Origin: UMGS1387 sp045540015 | GTDB taxonomy: Bacteria > Bacillota > Clostridia > Oscillospirales > CAG-382 | Length of the DNA: 64,000 bases | NCBI GenBank assembly: GCA_045540015.1 | Contig: JAZQGP010000054.1 | Span: forward strand, 36,514 to 100,513 | Reading direction: 5' to 3' | Part shown: piece after piece, positions 35,495 through 43,921 of the stretch | How positions within the stretch are numbered: the first letter of the stretch is position 1 | Layout of the letters: every line of letters begins with the position of its first letter | Program-made: the position numbers and the translations under genes | Notes under the pieces: model-generated | Seen by the model: the letters and a program-made list of their open reading frames with translations, nothing else | Databases searched by the model: none | What the model was told of the DNA's origin: nothing

Positions 35495-36196
35495 TTAAGC
35501 ACCGAGATATGCTTTCTTAACTCTTTCGTCGTTTGCAAGGTCTTTGGCATTACCCTCCATAACAATATGTCCCGTTTCCAAAACGTAGGCTCTGTCTGCA
35601 ATGGAGAGTGCCATTTTTGCGTTTTGCTCTACAAGCAGAATCGTAATGCCCGACTCGTGCATCTTCTTTATGATATTAAAAACCTCTTTAACAAGCAGGG
35701 GGGAGAGTCCCATTGACGGCTCGTCCATGACAACGAGCTTTGGCTTTGACATCATTGCTCTTCCCATGGCAAGCATCTGCTGTTCGCCGCCTGAGAGAGT
35801 TCCTGCAAGCTGCTTTGCACGCTCCTTGAGACGCGGAAAGCTTTCATAAACAACCGCAAGGTCATCATTTATTTTCTTGTCGTTTCTGTAGTATGCACCC
35901 ATTGCAAGGTTTTCGGCAACAGTCATTCTCGTAAACACGTGACGTCCTTCGGGAACGTGTGCCAGGCCCATGGAAACGATTTTGTGAGGGGCAACGTGTC
36001 TTAAATCAACACCGTTGTACAGTATGTTTCCGCTTGAAGCGGGAGTGAGACCTGTTATCGTGTGAAGAATAGTTGTTTTTCCTGCACCGTTTGCACCGAT
36101 AAGAGAAACAATTTCGCCGTCGTTTACGGTAAGAGAAGCATCGTGTATGGCATGTATTGCACCGTAGGATACGTTTATGTTTTCTACTTTAAGCAT
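35495..36196 (-). CDS. livF: Branched-chain amino acid ABC transporter ATPase LivF
   Basis: LivF is one of two ATPases powering high-affinity uptake of leucine, isoleucine and valine. From ATG 36196 (GGAGG upstream) it has 233 residues with Walker A GANGAGKTT, signature LSGGEQQMLAMGRA and Walker B KLVVMDEPSMGLSP. The start overlaps the end of livG by eight bases. A longer open frame to 36295 is a shadow of livG. Confidence 0.95.
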   Translation of the reverse strand: MLKVENINVSYGAIHAIHDASLTVNDGEIVSLIGANGAGKTTILHTITGLTPASSGNILYNGVDLRHVAPHKIVSMGLAHVPEGRHVFTRMTVAENLAMGAYYRNDKKINDDLAVVYESFPRLKERAKQLAGTLSGGEQQMLAMGRAMMSKPKLVVMDEPSMGLSPLLVKEVFNIIKKMHESGITILLVEQNAKMALSIADRAYVLETGHIVMEGNAKDLANDERVKKAYLGA

Positions 36197-37004
36197 TGTC
36201 ACTACCTCCTTCGGTTCCCGTTTGCTCGTCTTTGCCGAGGTATGCCTCGATAACGCGCTTGTTGGAAGCGATTTCCGATGGCAAGCCGTGAGCAATGGTC
36301 TGACCGTAGTCGATAACCATGATTCTCTCGCAAATGTTCATAACAAGGCTCATGTCGTGTTCAATAAGCAGAATTGCAATGTTGAACTTCTGACGGATAA
36401 TCTTGATACATTCAAGAAGCTCTGCGGTTTCTGTCGGGTTCATACCTGCGGCAGGTTCATCGAGAAGGAGAATTTTCATGCCTGTAGCAAGTGCACGTGC
36501 AATCTCAAGCTTTCTCTGCTGACCGTAGGGAAGATTTGACGCGATAAAGTCTGCCTTATCTTCAAGTCCGAAGATTGAGAGAAGCTCTCTTGCTTCTTTG
36601 TCACAAGCCTTCTCGCATTTCCAGTAAGAGGGAAGACGGAAGGTTGCCGAGATAAAATTGTACTTGTATTTGTGGTTGAGAGCAACCTTTACGTTGTCAA
36701 GAACAGTCATTTCTTTAAACAGACGGATGTTCTGGAACGTGCGGGCAATTCCTGCTCTTATAAACTGATGCGTCTTTTTGCCGTTCATTGTTTTGCCGCA
36801 TATCTGAACAGTACCTTCAGTCGGCTTGTAAACGCCTGTGAGAAGGTTGAATACTGTTGTTTTACCTGCGCCGTTTGGTCCGATAAGACCGACAAGCTCC
36901 GAGGAATTGATGCTTAAGTTAAAATGCTGAACAGCTTTAAGACCGCCAAAAGAAATACCAAGATTTTTCGCTTCAAGTACGGGAGTTTTTATATTGTTTT
37001 CCAT
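36189..37004 (-). CDS. livG: Branched-chain amino acid ABC transporter ATPase LivG
   Basis: The second ATPase of the transporter, 271 residues, with Walker A GPNGAGKTTVFNLLTG, the LivG-typical ARTFQNIRLFKEMTVLDNV, signature PYGQQRKLEIARAL and Walker B KILLLDEPAAGMNPTE. Start and livM stop overlap by one base, showing translational coupling. Confidence 0.95.
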   Translation of the reverse strand: MENNIKTPVLEAKNLGISFGGLKAVQHFNLSINSSELVGLIGPNGAGKTTVFNLLTGVYKPTEGTVQICGKTMNGKKTHQFIRAGIARTFQNIRLFKEMTVLDNVKVALNHKYKYNFISATFRLPSYWKCEKACDKEARELLSIFGLEDKADFIASNLPYGQQRKLEIARALATGMKILLLDEPAAGMNPTETAELLECIKIIRQKFNIAILLIEHDMSLVMNICERIMVIDYGQTIAHGLPSEIASNKRVIEAYLGKDEQTGTEGGSDNA

Positions 37005-38155
37005 TATTTGTTTCCTCCCTCTGCTTTTTCAGCCTTTTTACTCTTTAGCTTATTGATTATTGAATACACAATGCCCGTGGGAGAAAACTCATATGTACCG
37101 AAGATTCCTCTCGGACGGAACATGATAAGAATGATAAGCGCAATTGCGTAAACGAGCATGGGGTAGTTGAAAAGGTTCTGTATAAAGACGGGAAACGCCG
37201 ATGTATCAACAATGTTTTTGATGTAGTAGTTGAGAAAATACATAAGCACAGCCGAAACTATAGAACCCGTAAGAGAGCCCATGCCGCCGACAACAACCAT
37301 AACAACTATAAATATGCTGTTGAGAATGGAGTTGTTTGTAAAAGCAAAGCTTGAGGTTGAAAGCGACTTCATAAAGCATGCGTAAAGACCGCCTGCAATT
37401 CCGGCAAAGAAAGCGGAATAAGCAAAGGTGAGAATCTTGTAGTAGGAAACGTTAAGTCCCGAAGCACCTGCGGCAATTTCATCGTCGCGTATAGCCTTTA
37501 TTGCTCTGCCGTACTTTGAACGGATGAACATAAACATCATTACAACGCATATAAGGGTTATAACAATTGCAAGCCAGTCGTAAGCCACAAGCTCTTTTGA
37601 CGAGAAGCCGAGTCCCGTCTTGTAAAGCGAGGAAGCAGCCGAGCCTTCGGCAAGCCCGTTCATTCCGCACCACGGGATATTGTTTATGATGTTTACAATA
37701 ATCATGCCAAAGCCGAGCGTGATAATTGCAAGATAGTCGCCCTTTAAGCGAAGCGCAGGAATACCGACAACAAAGCCGACAAGCGCTGAGAGCAAGCCGC
37801 CTGCAAGGATAACGCCGACAGTCATGAGAAGATACAGAGGATGCTCGTCTGTTATAAGCTCTGCTCTCTGGAAAGCAAGTGAGCCGAGAGCTGCGGTGTA
37901 TGCACCGATTGCCATAAAGCCGCAGTGACCGAGCGAGAGCTGACCGAGAAATCCGAGAACCATGTTGAGAGATGCTACAAGGATTATAAGGTAACAGCAC
38001 TGCCAGAGGTTAGGTACAAGCTTCTTTGAGAAAAATGTGAAACTTTCACCGCCTGCAAGCACTGCACTGTTTTGCATACTGAAGAATAAGAAAAGGAGTG
38101 CGGCAATACCGACAGTGTTGACGATGTAGCCGATTGCGGTTTTTTTGTTATTCAT
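37004..38155 (-). CDS. livM: Branched-chain amino acid ABC transporter permease LivM
   Basis: A multi-pass inner-membrane permease of 383 residues with the family signatures LGFLGQLSLGHCGFMAIGAY and GRAIKAIRDDEIAAGASG (the ATPase-contact loop), and GGMGSLTGSIVSAVLM near the end. It overlaps livH by four bases. Confidence 0.94.
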   Translation of the reverse strand: MNNKKTAIGYIVNTVGIAALLFLFFSMQNSAVLAGGESFTFFSKKLVPNLWQCCYLIILVASLNMVLGFLGQLSLGHCGFMAIGAYTAALGSLAFQRAELITDEHPLYLLMTVGVILAGGLLSALVGFVVGIPALRLKGDYLAIITLGFGMIIVNIINNIPWCGMNGLAEGSAASSLYKTGLGFSSKELVAYDWLAIVITLICVVMMFMFIRSKYGRAIKAIRDDEIAAGASGLNVSYYKILTFAYSAFFAGIAGGLYACFMKSLSTSSFAFTNNSILNSIFIVVMVVVGGMGSLTGSIVSAVLMYFLNYYIKNIVDTSAFPVFIQNLFNYPMLVYAIALIILIMFRPRGIFGTYEFSPTGIVYSIINKLKSKKAEKAEGGNK

Positions 38156-39048
38156 ACCTTTTCACCTACATTCTTTCCGAGTATGCCCGCGGGCTTGATG
38201 ATGAGAACTACGATAAGTATAAGGAATACAAATGCGTCAGCAAGGTTTGAGGAAATATAGGTTGTTGTAAAGGATTCTACAAGACCTATTATAAATCCGC
38301 CGAGCATGGCACCGGGGATTATTCCGATACCGCCGAGAACCGCCGCTATAAACGCTTTTAAACCGAGCATAGAGCCTGAGGTTGTTGAAACCTGCGTATA
38401 CTGAGCAAAGTACATAAGCGCCGCGATTGCCGCAAGTGCCGAGCCTATGGCAAAGGTTGTTACAATTGTTCTATTTACGTTTATACCCGTAACAATTGCC
38501 GCTTCCTTATCCTCGGAAACAGCACGCATTGCACGTCCTAGCTTTGTTTTCTTAACGAAAAGCTGAAGCGCGAGCATTACAACCGCACTTACAACGATTG
38601 TAAGAAGTGTTACATAGTCAAGTGATATTCCAAAAACGCTTATACCGCCGTCGCTGAACACAAGGCTCATGGGCTTTGGTGTTGGGCCGATTGGCGGAAT
38701 TGCCTGTGCAAGGTTTTCCAAAAGCAGGCTCATGGCGATAGCGGTGATGAGTGCTGTCATATTTGTTCCGCGTTTTCTGACGGGACGATATGCGCAAAGC
38801 TCAACAAGAATTCCCACTGCCGAACACAAAAGAATGGCAAAGATTACTGCAGTCCATGCAGGAATGCCGAGGTTTTTCATGAGCGGTATTGTAAATATAA
38901 GTGTATATCCGCCCACCATGATAAAGTCGCCGTGGGCAAAATTTATAAGTCTGATAATGCCGTATACCATAGTGTAACCCAGAGCAATAAGCGCGTAAAC
39001 GCTGCCGAGTCTCATACCTACGATAAGGGACTGAATGAAGTTTGTCAT
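38152..39048 (-). CDS. livH: Branched-chain amino acid ABC transporter permease LivH
   Basis: The partner permease, 298 residues, with ALGYTMVYGIIRLINFAHGD at the N-terminus, GRAMRAVSEDKEAAIVTGIN as the coupling loop and AAVLGGIGIIPGAMLGG near the end. AAAGGTGG precedes the ATG. It follows livJ after a 108-bp gap with a hairpin. Confidence 0.95.
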   Translation of the reverse strand: MTNFIQSLIVGMRLGSVYALIALGYTMVYGIIRLINFAHGDFIMVGGYTLIFTIPLMKNLGIPAWTAVIFAILLCSAVGILVELCAYRPVRKRGTNMTALITAIAMSLLLENLAQAIPPIGPTPKPMSLVFSDGGISVFGISLDYVTLLTIVVSAVVMLALQLFVKKTKLGRAMRAVSEDKEAAIVTGINVNRTIVTTFAIGSALAAIAALMYFAQYTQVSTTSGSMLGLKAFIAAVLGGIGIIPGAMLGGFIIGLVESFTTTYISSNLADAFVFLILIVVLIIKPAGILGKNVGEKV

Positions 39049-39096
39049 GGAAATATATCCACCTTTCAGTTCAAAGGAGAGAGATTTAAAGCATAA

Positions 39097-39128
39097 GGAG
39101 AGGTTCAGAAAGTGTATCGAACCTCTCC
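39097..39128 (-). other. Intercistronic hairpin between livJ and livH
   Basis: GGAGAGGTTC (39097-39106) and GAACCTCTCC (39119-39128) make a perfect 10-bp stem with no T-run. Such hairpins after binding-protein genes usually protect the upstream mRNA so that more binding protein than permease is made. Confidence 0.65.
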
Positions 39129-39156
39129 GTGAAAAATTCGCTAAGGCTGAATAGGA

Positions 39157-40383
39157 TTATTCAAGTCCTGCAACTACGGAATTGAGCTTAGTTGTAACAG
39201 CACCGTCAACAACGGTAAATGCTACAACTGCAGAACCCTTAACAGGAGTACCTGTTTCGTCAAGTGTGAATGTTCCTGTAACGCCTTCATGAACAGCAGT
39301 TGTGTCTGCAAGAGCATTTCTTACAGCATCAGCGTCAGCTGTACCTGCAGTTTTGATTGCATCAACGAGAGTGTTGAGTGCATCGTAGCCGAGAGCTGCG
39401 AATGCGTTAGGTGTTTCGCCGTTGTTTGCTTTCTTAAAAGCTTCAACAAAGTTTACAACCTTTTCGCTGGTGTCAGCGGGATCGTAGTGGTTTGTGAAGA
39501 GAACGTTTTCCCAAGCGGAAAGGTCGCTTCCTTCGCTGATGTAGCCGATGGATCCGTCGTAGCCGTCAGCACCCATGATAATGCCGTTGTAGCCGGCTTT
39601 TCTTGCCTGAGGAACTACATACGGGCCTACTGCACTGTAGTAGTAGGGAGCGAATACGAATTCAACGCCTGTTTCAGCGATAGCTGCCCACTGGTTGGAA
39701 TACTCGTTTGTTTCGAGAGTTGCGCTGGATTCTGCGATAACGATTTCAATGCCGTACTTTTCGCACTGAGCTTTAAATGCATCGTAAAGACCCTTGGAAT
39801 ATGTATCAGCCGCGCAGTAGAGAGCGCCAACCTTTTCATAACCATTGTCTTTAGCAAACTTTGCTGCGATTGCGCCCTGGAAGGAGTCGGAGTAGCAAAC
39901 ACGGAAGATGTAGTCGTCTTCGGTTGTTACAGCGTCTGCTGTTGAGGGAGCGGAGATAAGAACAACGCCTTCGTCGTTAGCTGCATCTGTGATTGCAGAA
40001 GTACATCCGCTTGTAACAGCGCCTACGATAAGAGTTACGTTGTCAGCAACGAGTGTGTTGAATGCATTAACTGCTTCGTTGGGGTCGCCCTGGTCATCCT
40101 TTACGTTAAGAACAATTTTCTTTCCGTCGAGAATGCCGCCTGCAGCGTTAATCTCTTCAACTGCGAGCTTTACACCGTTGAGTGTAGCAACGCCGTATAC
40201 GGAAACGCTTCCTGTGTTGGGACCGATTGTGCCGATAACGATTGTGTCTTCGCCGTTATCTGTAGTGTTTGTGTCGCCGGTTGTTGCACCGTCAACGGGA
40301 TTGTTGCCTTCGGTGCTTGTGCATGCTGTGAACATTGTTACAGCCATAAGACAAGCAAGAAGGACTGCGAGAAACTTTTTCAT
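39157..40383 (-). CDS. livJ: Branched-chain amino acid ABC transporter substrate-binding lipoprotein
   Basis: The 408-residue protein begins MKKFLAVLLACLMAVTMFTA with cysteine next, a lipoprotein signal (lipobox FTAC, Cys21) that anchors it outside the membrane. A Thr/Asp/Asn-rich linker follows, then the type I periplasmic-binding fold with IGTIGPNTGSVSVYG and VILVGAVTSGCTSA-like segments. The start at 40383 has AAAGGAGC upstream; the longer open frame runs through the promoter leader. Confidence 0.93.
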   Translation of the reverse strand: MKKFLAVLLACLMAVTMFTACTSTEGNNPVDGATTGDTNTTDNGEDTIVIGTIGPNTGSVSVYGVATLNGVKLAVEEINAAGGILDGKKIVLNVKDDQGDPNEAVNAFNTLVADNVTLIVGAVTSGCTSAITDAANDEGVVLISAPSTADAVTTEDDYIFRVCYSDSFQGAIAAKFAKDNGYEKVGALYCAADTYSKGLYDAFKAQCEKYGIEIVIAESSATLETNEYSNQWAAIAETGVEFVFAPYYYSAVGPYVVPQARKAGYNGIIMGADGYDGSIGYISEGSDLSAWENVLFTNHYDPADTSEKVVNFVEAFKKANNGETPNAFAALGYDALNTLVDAIKTAGTADADAVRNALADTTAVHEGVTGTFTLDETGTPVKGSAVVAFTVVDGAVTTKLNSVVAGLE

Positions 40384-40457
40384 TTTGTTCTGCTCCTTTG
40401 AAAAAAGATTTAGTATAAAAGGGCATAAATACACTTCTACCCTTTTATATCTAGTCA

Positions 40458-40486
40458 ATTATATCGCATTTTCTTGGTTTTGGCAA
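40458..40486 (-). promoter_or_regulatory. Sigma-A promoter of the liv operon
   Basis: On the minus strand TTGCCA (40481-40486), 17 bp and TATAAT (40458-40463), about 75 bp before livJ. The leader contains AAAAGGG/CCCTTTT, a possible hairpin. Confidence 0.7.
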
Positions 40487-40577
40487 GTGGCATTTTACAC
40501 AAATTTACAATATTATTAAAAAATAAATTGTATACTGAAAAAAACAGGTTAAAAACGTCTGTAAATGAGAGGGAAAA

Positions 40578-41048
40578 ATGAAAAATACAACGCTTTGCTA
40601 CATTGAGAGGGACGGGAAGTATCTCATGCTTCACCGCACCAAAAAAGAAAATGACGAAAACAAGGACAAGTGGTTAGGAATAGGAGGAAAATTTGAAGAT
40701 GGCGAAAGTCCTGAGGAGTGCGTATATCGTGAAGCACTTGAAGAAACGGGACTTGAAATAAAGAATGCGCGTTACAGAGGAATTGTAACCTTTGTGTCGG
40801 AAAAGTGGGGTACGGAATATATGCATCTTTTTACGTGCTCGGATTTTGAAGGGCGTATAAAGGAAATCTGTGACGAAGGCGAGCTTATGTGGATAGAGAA
40901 GAAAAAGCTTATTGAATGTGAATTATGGGAGGGCGACAAGATTTTTCTGCGTCTTATCGCTGATGAGAAAACGCCGTTTTTTTCACTGAAGCTTTGTTAT
41001 GATAAGGATGATGTACTTGTTTCTCATGTGCTGAGGACGTATGCGTGA
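40578..41048 (+). CDS. Nudix hydrolase (MutT-like)
   Basis: The 156-residue protein has the Nudix box GGKFEDGESPEECVYREALE continuing ETGL (residues about 37-60), which binds Mg and cleaves a nucleoside diphosphate derivative. The N-terminus TTLCYIERDGKYLMLHRTK is typical of 8-oxo-dGTP-type enzymes. It stands alone between the liv promoter and repeat DNA. Confidence 0.88.
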   Translation: MKNTTLCYIERDGKYLMLHRTKKENDENKDKWLGIGGKFEDGESPEECVYREALEETGLEIKNARYRGIVTFVSEKWGTEYMHLFTCSDFEGRIKEICDEGELMWIEKKKLIECELWEGDKIFLRLIADEKTPFFSLKLCYDKDDVLVSHVLRTYA

Positions 41049-41051
41049 ACG

Positions 41052-41270
41052 GTGAAATTGGAGTTGTTCAGACTTCAATTTCATAAATGAAAAACCCTTT
41101 GCACATTTCCTTTCTATAAACCCCGTTAAATTGATGCTGTTTAAACATCAATTTAACCATTCAAAAGCCCTTTGCTTACTTTCTTTCAAGACCTCCGTTA
41201 AATTGATGTTGTTTAAACATCAATTTAACCATTCAAAAGTTCTTTGCTTACTTTCTTTCAAGAAAGTAAG
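41052..41270 (+). repeat. Tandem hairpin repeats, 12-9-12 family, three copies
   Basis: Three 33-nt hairpins at 41052-41084 (loop TTGTTCAGA), 41125-41157 (loop CTGTTTAAA) and 41197-41229 (loop TTGTTTAAA); the last two are 72 bp apart and share flanking sequence ACCATTCAAAAG..TTTGCTTACTTTCTTTCAAG. The block ends with the second hairpin CTTACTTTCTT/AAGAAAGTAAG at 41247-41270. It fills most of the space after the Nudix gene. No gene is seen here. Confidence 0.9.
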
Positions 41271-41289
41271 TGCAAATTTACATTCAGAC

Positions 41290-41318
41290 TTTACAACCGT
41301 GTAAAAATGTGATATTAT
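41290..41318 (+). promoter_or_regulatory. Sigma-A promoter of the radical SAM / mnmG operon
   Basis: TTTACA (41290-41295), 17 bp and TATTAT (41313-41318), 68 bp before the start at 41386. Confidence 0.65.
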
Positions 41319-41385
41319 GTAATGAAATATTTTGTAATGTGTCAGTATGCGCAAAATTGCAAAACTCCCGAAAGGATTTTATAAA

Positions 41386-43272
41386 ATGAACGAAAAGCAA
41401 AAAGTAAGAAAATATCTTAAAAAGATTTTAAAGCCGTCGCGTTACACAGGCGGAGAACTGAATCAGGTCATAAAAAACAAGGACGAAATTGACGCAAGAG
41501 TTGCGTTCTGCTTTCCCGATACATACGAGATAGGAATGTCAAATCTCGGCATAAAGATTTTGTACAACACGCTCAACAAAAGTGACAGAATATGGTGTGA
41601 AAGATGCTTTGCACCGTGGCCCGACATGGGAGAAGTAATGCGTGAAAAAGGAATAAAGCTTTATGCACTTGAAAGCGGAGACGCGGTGAGCGAATTTGAT
41701 TTTATCGCATTTACGCTTCAATATGAGCTTTCCTACACAAACGTGCTTTACATGTTAAGCCTTGCAGGTCTTCCGTTTTACTCAAAGGACAGAACAGACG
41801 ACATGCCTCTTATAATCGGCGGCGGTCCCTGCACATACAACCCCGAGCCTGTTGCGGACTTCTTTGACATCTTTAGCATTGGTGAGGGTGAAGAATCACT
41901 GCGCGAGCTTGTTGAATTTTACATTGACTACAAAAAGTCTCACGAGAAATTTGTAAAGCAGGATTTTCTGAGAGAGGCCTGCAAAATAAAGGGTACTTAC
42001 GTTCCCTCTCTTTATAATGTGACCTACGACGAAGAAACAGGACTGCTTTTGGGTGTTACACCTATGTTTCCCGAAGTTCCTGCTCTTGTTGAAAAAAGAG
42101 TGGTTACAGATTTTGACAAAGCAGAAAGTCCCGAAAAAGTGCCCGTACCGTTTACCGAGGTTGTTCACGACAGAATAATGCTTGAATGTGCAAGAGGCTG
42201 TATGCGTGGCTGCCGCTTCTGTCAGGCAGGCGTTATTTACAGACCTTACAGAGCAAAAAGTGTTAAAACACTCTCACGTGAAGCTAAAAACCTTTACGAA
42301 ACCTCGGGATACGAAGAAATTTCGCTCTCATCGCTTAGCATAAGTGACTACCCATGTCTTATGGAGCTTGTTGACGAACTCAAATCCTGGACAGACAGAG
42401 AAAAAGTTTCTCTCTCGCTTCCTTCTATGAGAATTGACTCGTTTGAAGCGGAAATCATGAAAAAGGTTATGGGAGTAAGAAAAACAGGTCTTACATTTGC
42501 TCCCGAAGCAGGAACTCAGCGCCTTCGCGATGTTATAAACAAAAACCTTACGGAAGACGAAATACTTGAAGGCTGTAAGGGTGCATTTGCCGCAGGCAGA
42601 ACAAGTGTAAAGCTTTATTTCATGAACGGTCTTCCCACTGAAACGGACGAAGACATCGAGGGAATTGCAAATCTCACGCAGAGCATTGTTAACGCATATT
42701 ACACAAATCCCGACAAACCCAAAGGCAGAGGTGTTGACGTAAACATTTCCGTTTCGTGCTTTGTGCCGAAGGCTCACACGCCGTTCCAGTGGTTCGGTCA
42801 GGACACGGTCGAAGAGCTTGTGAGAAAGCAGAAGCACCTCGGACAGAGCATACATTCGGGAAAAATCCGCTACAACTGGCATGAAGCTAAGGTCAGCTTT
42901 ATTGAAGCGGTGTTCGCAAGAGGTGACAGACGTCTTTCAAAAGCAGTTGTTGAAGCTTTCAATCAAGGACAGATTTTTGACGGTTGGGGCGAACATTTTT
43001 CCTATGACAGATACATGAGTGTATTTGAAAAAGCAGGGATAGATCCTGCGTTCTACGCAAACAGAAGAATGGGCTTTGACGAAATACTGCCGTGGGCACA
43101 CATTGACAGCGGCGTTACGCAAAAGTTCCTGCTTTCCGAAGCAAAGAAAGCACTCGGCGAAGAAACAACACCCGACTGTCTTACAAAGTGTTCGGGCTGT
43201 GGTGCAGCTAAATTCGGAAGCGATTTATGCACAAAGAGATGTATTAATCCAGACAGCAAGGAGGCAAAGTAA
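41386..43272 (+). CDS. B12-binding-type radical SAM protein, TIGR03960 family
   Basis: The 628-residue protein has an N-terminal cobalamin-binding-like domain (FPDTYEIGMSNLGIKILYN) and a radical SAM barrel with the cluster cysteines in ECARGCMRGCRFCQAGVIYR, C-x3-C-x2-C, near residue 268. Later motifs are FAPEAGTQRLRDVINKN and FMNGLPTETDEDIEGI. A C-terminal cysteine group CLTKCSGCGAAKFG follows. The start at 41386 follows AAAGGA; 41347 is an alternative. It is always paired with the TIGR03936 protein that follows 2 bp later. Its substrate is unknown. Confidence 0.9.
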   Translation: MNEKQKVRKYLKKILKPSRYTGGELNQVIKNKDEIDARVAFCFPDTYEIGMSNLGIKILYNTLNKSDRIWCERCFAPWPDMGEVMREKGIKLYALESGDAVSEFDFIAFTLQYELSYTNVLYMLSLAGLPFYSKDRTDDMPLIIGGGPCTYNPEPVADFFDIFSIGEGEESLRELVEFYIDYKKSHEKFVKQDFLREACKIKGTYVPSLYNVTYDEETGLLLGVTPMFPEVPALVEKRVVTDFDKAESPEKVPVPFTEVVHDRIMLECARGCMRGCRFCQAGVIYRPYRAKSVKTLSREAKNLYETSGYEEISLSSLSISDYPCLMELVDELKSWTDREKVSLSLPSMRIDSFEAEIMKKVMGVRKTGLTFAPEAGTQRLRDVINKNLTEDEILEGCKGAFAAGRTSVKLYFMNGLPTETDEDIEGIANLTQSIVNAYYTNPDKPKGRGVDVNISVSCFVPKAHTPFQWFGQDTVEELVRKQKHLGQSIHSGKIRYNWHEAKVSFIEAVFARGDRRLSKAVVEAFNQGQIFDGWGEHFSYDRYMSVFEKAGIDPAFYANRRMGFDEILPWAHIDSGVTQKFLLSEAKKALGEETTPDCLTKCSGCGAAKFGSDLCTKRCINPDSKEAK

Positions 43273-43274
43273 AA

Positions 43275-43910
43275 ATGAAAACCTACAGAGTTTTATTTTC
43301 AAAAAAGAACGAGCTTATTTTCGTTTCTCACCTTGACTTTGCCCATAGCATAATAAGAGCACTAAAGCGTGCAAAGCTGCCGCTTAAATACTCGGAGGGC
43401 TTTTCGCCTCATCCGAAAATCGTGTTTGCGCTTCCGCTGTCTGTCGGTATGACAGGTGAAAACGAAATTGTCGATGTAACTCTCGATTGCGATAACATTT
43501 CAAACGAAGAATTTAAAGAGCGTCTTGCAAAGAGCCTTGACGGAATACTTGAAATAAAGGACGTTTATGAACCGAATGTCAAGCTCGGCAAGGTCAAAAG
43601 CGCACTTTATACAGTTGTTATTCCAGAGTTTTCAGGAAAGAAAGACGAAATATTAAAAGCTCTTGAAAATCCCGCGCCTGTTACCAAAACCACAAAAAGC
43701 GGCAAGGAAAAAGAGCTTGACATAAAGGAAATGGTTTTTGCGTATTCTGCAGAGGAAAAGGACGAAAATACAATTCTTTCGCTTGAGCTTGCCTCGTCAG
43801 GTGAGAGCTACTTAAATCCCGAGCTTGTGCTCAAAAGCCTTTGTAATTCGGGAGTACAAGTGCCCGAGGAATATGATATAACGAGAAACGAAATACGTTT
43901 TGAAAAATAA
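43275..43910 (+). CDS. TIGR03936 / DUF2344 family protein
   Basis: The 211-residue partner of the radical SAM protein, recognised by YRVLFSKKNELIFVSHLDFA at the N-terminus and YSEGFSPHPKIVFALPLSVG. In many Clostridia this pair precedes ribonuclease G; here it precedes mnmG, which suggests an RNA-related job, though this is only context. The start is 2 bp after the previous stop, indicating coupling. Confidence 0.88.
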   Translation: MKTYRVLFSKKNELIFVSHLDFAHSIIRALKRAKLPLKYSEGFSPHPKIVFALPLSVGMTGENEIVDVTLDCDNISNEEFKERLAKSLDGILEIKDVYEPNVKLGKVKSALYTVVIPEFSGKKDEILKALENPAPVTKTTKSGKEKELDIKEMVFAYSAEEKDENTILSLELASSGESYLNPELVLKSLCNSGVQVPEEYDITRNEIRFEK

Positions 43911-43921
43911 AGGATAATCAC

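Noticed and set aside
41125..41229. CRISPR-like spacing of the 33-nt hairpins
   Set aside because: The intervening sequence is itself repeated, so these are tandem repeats and not spacers.
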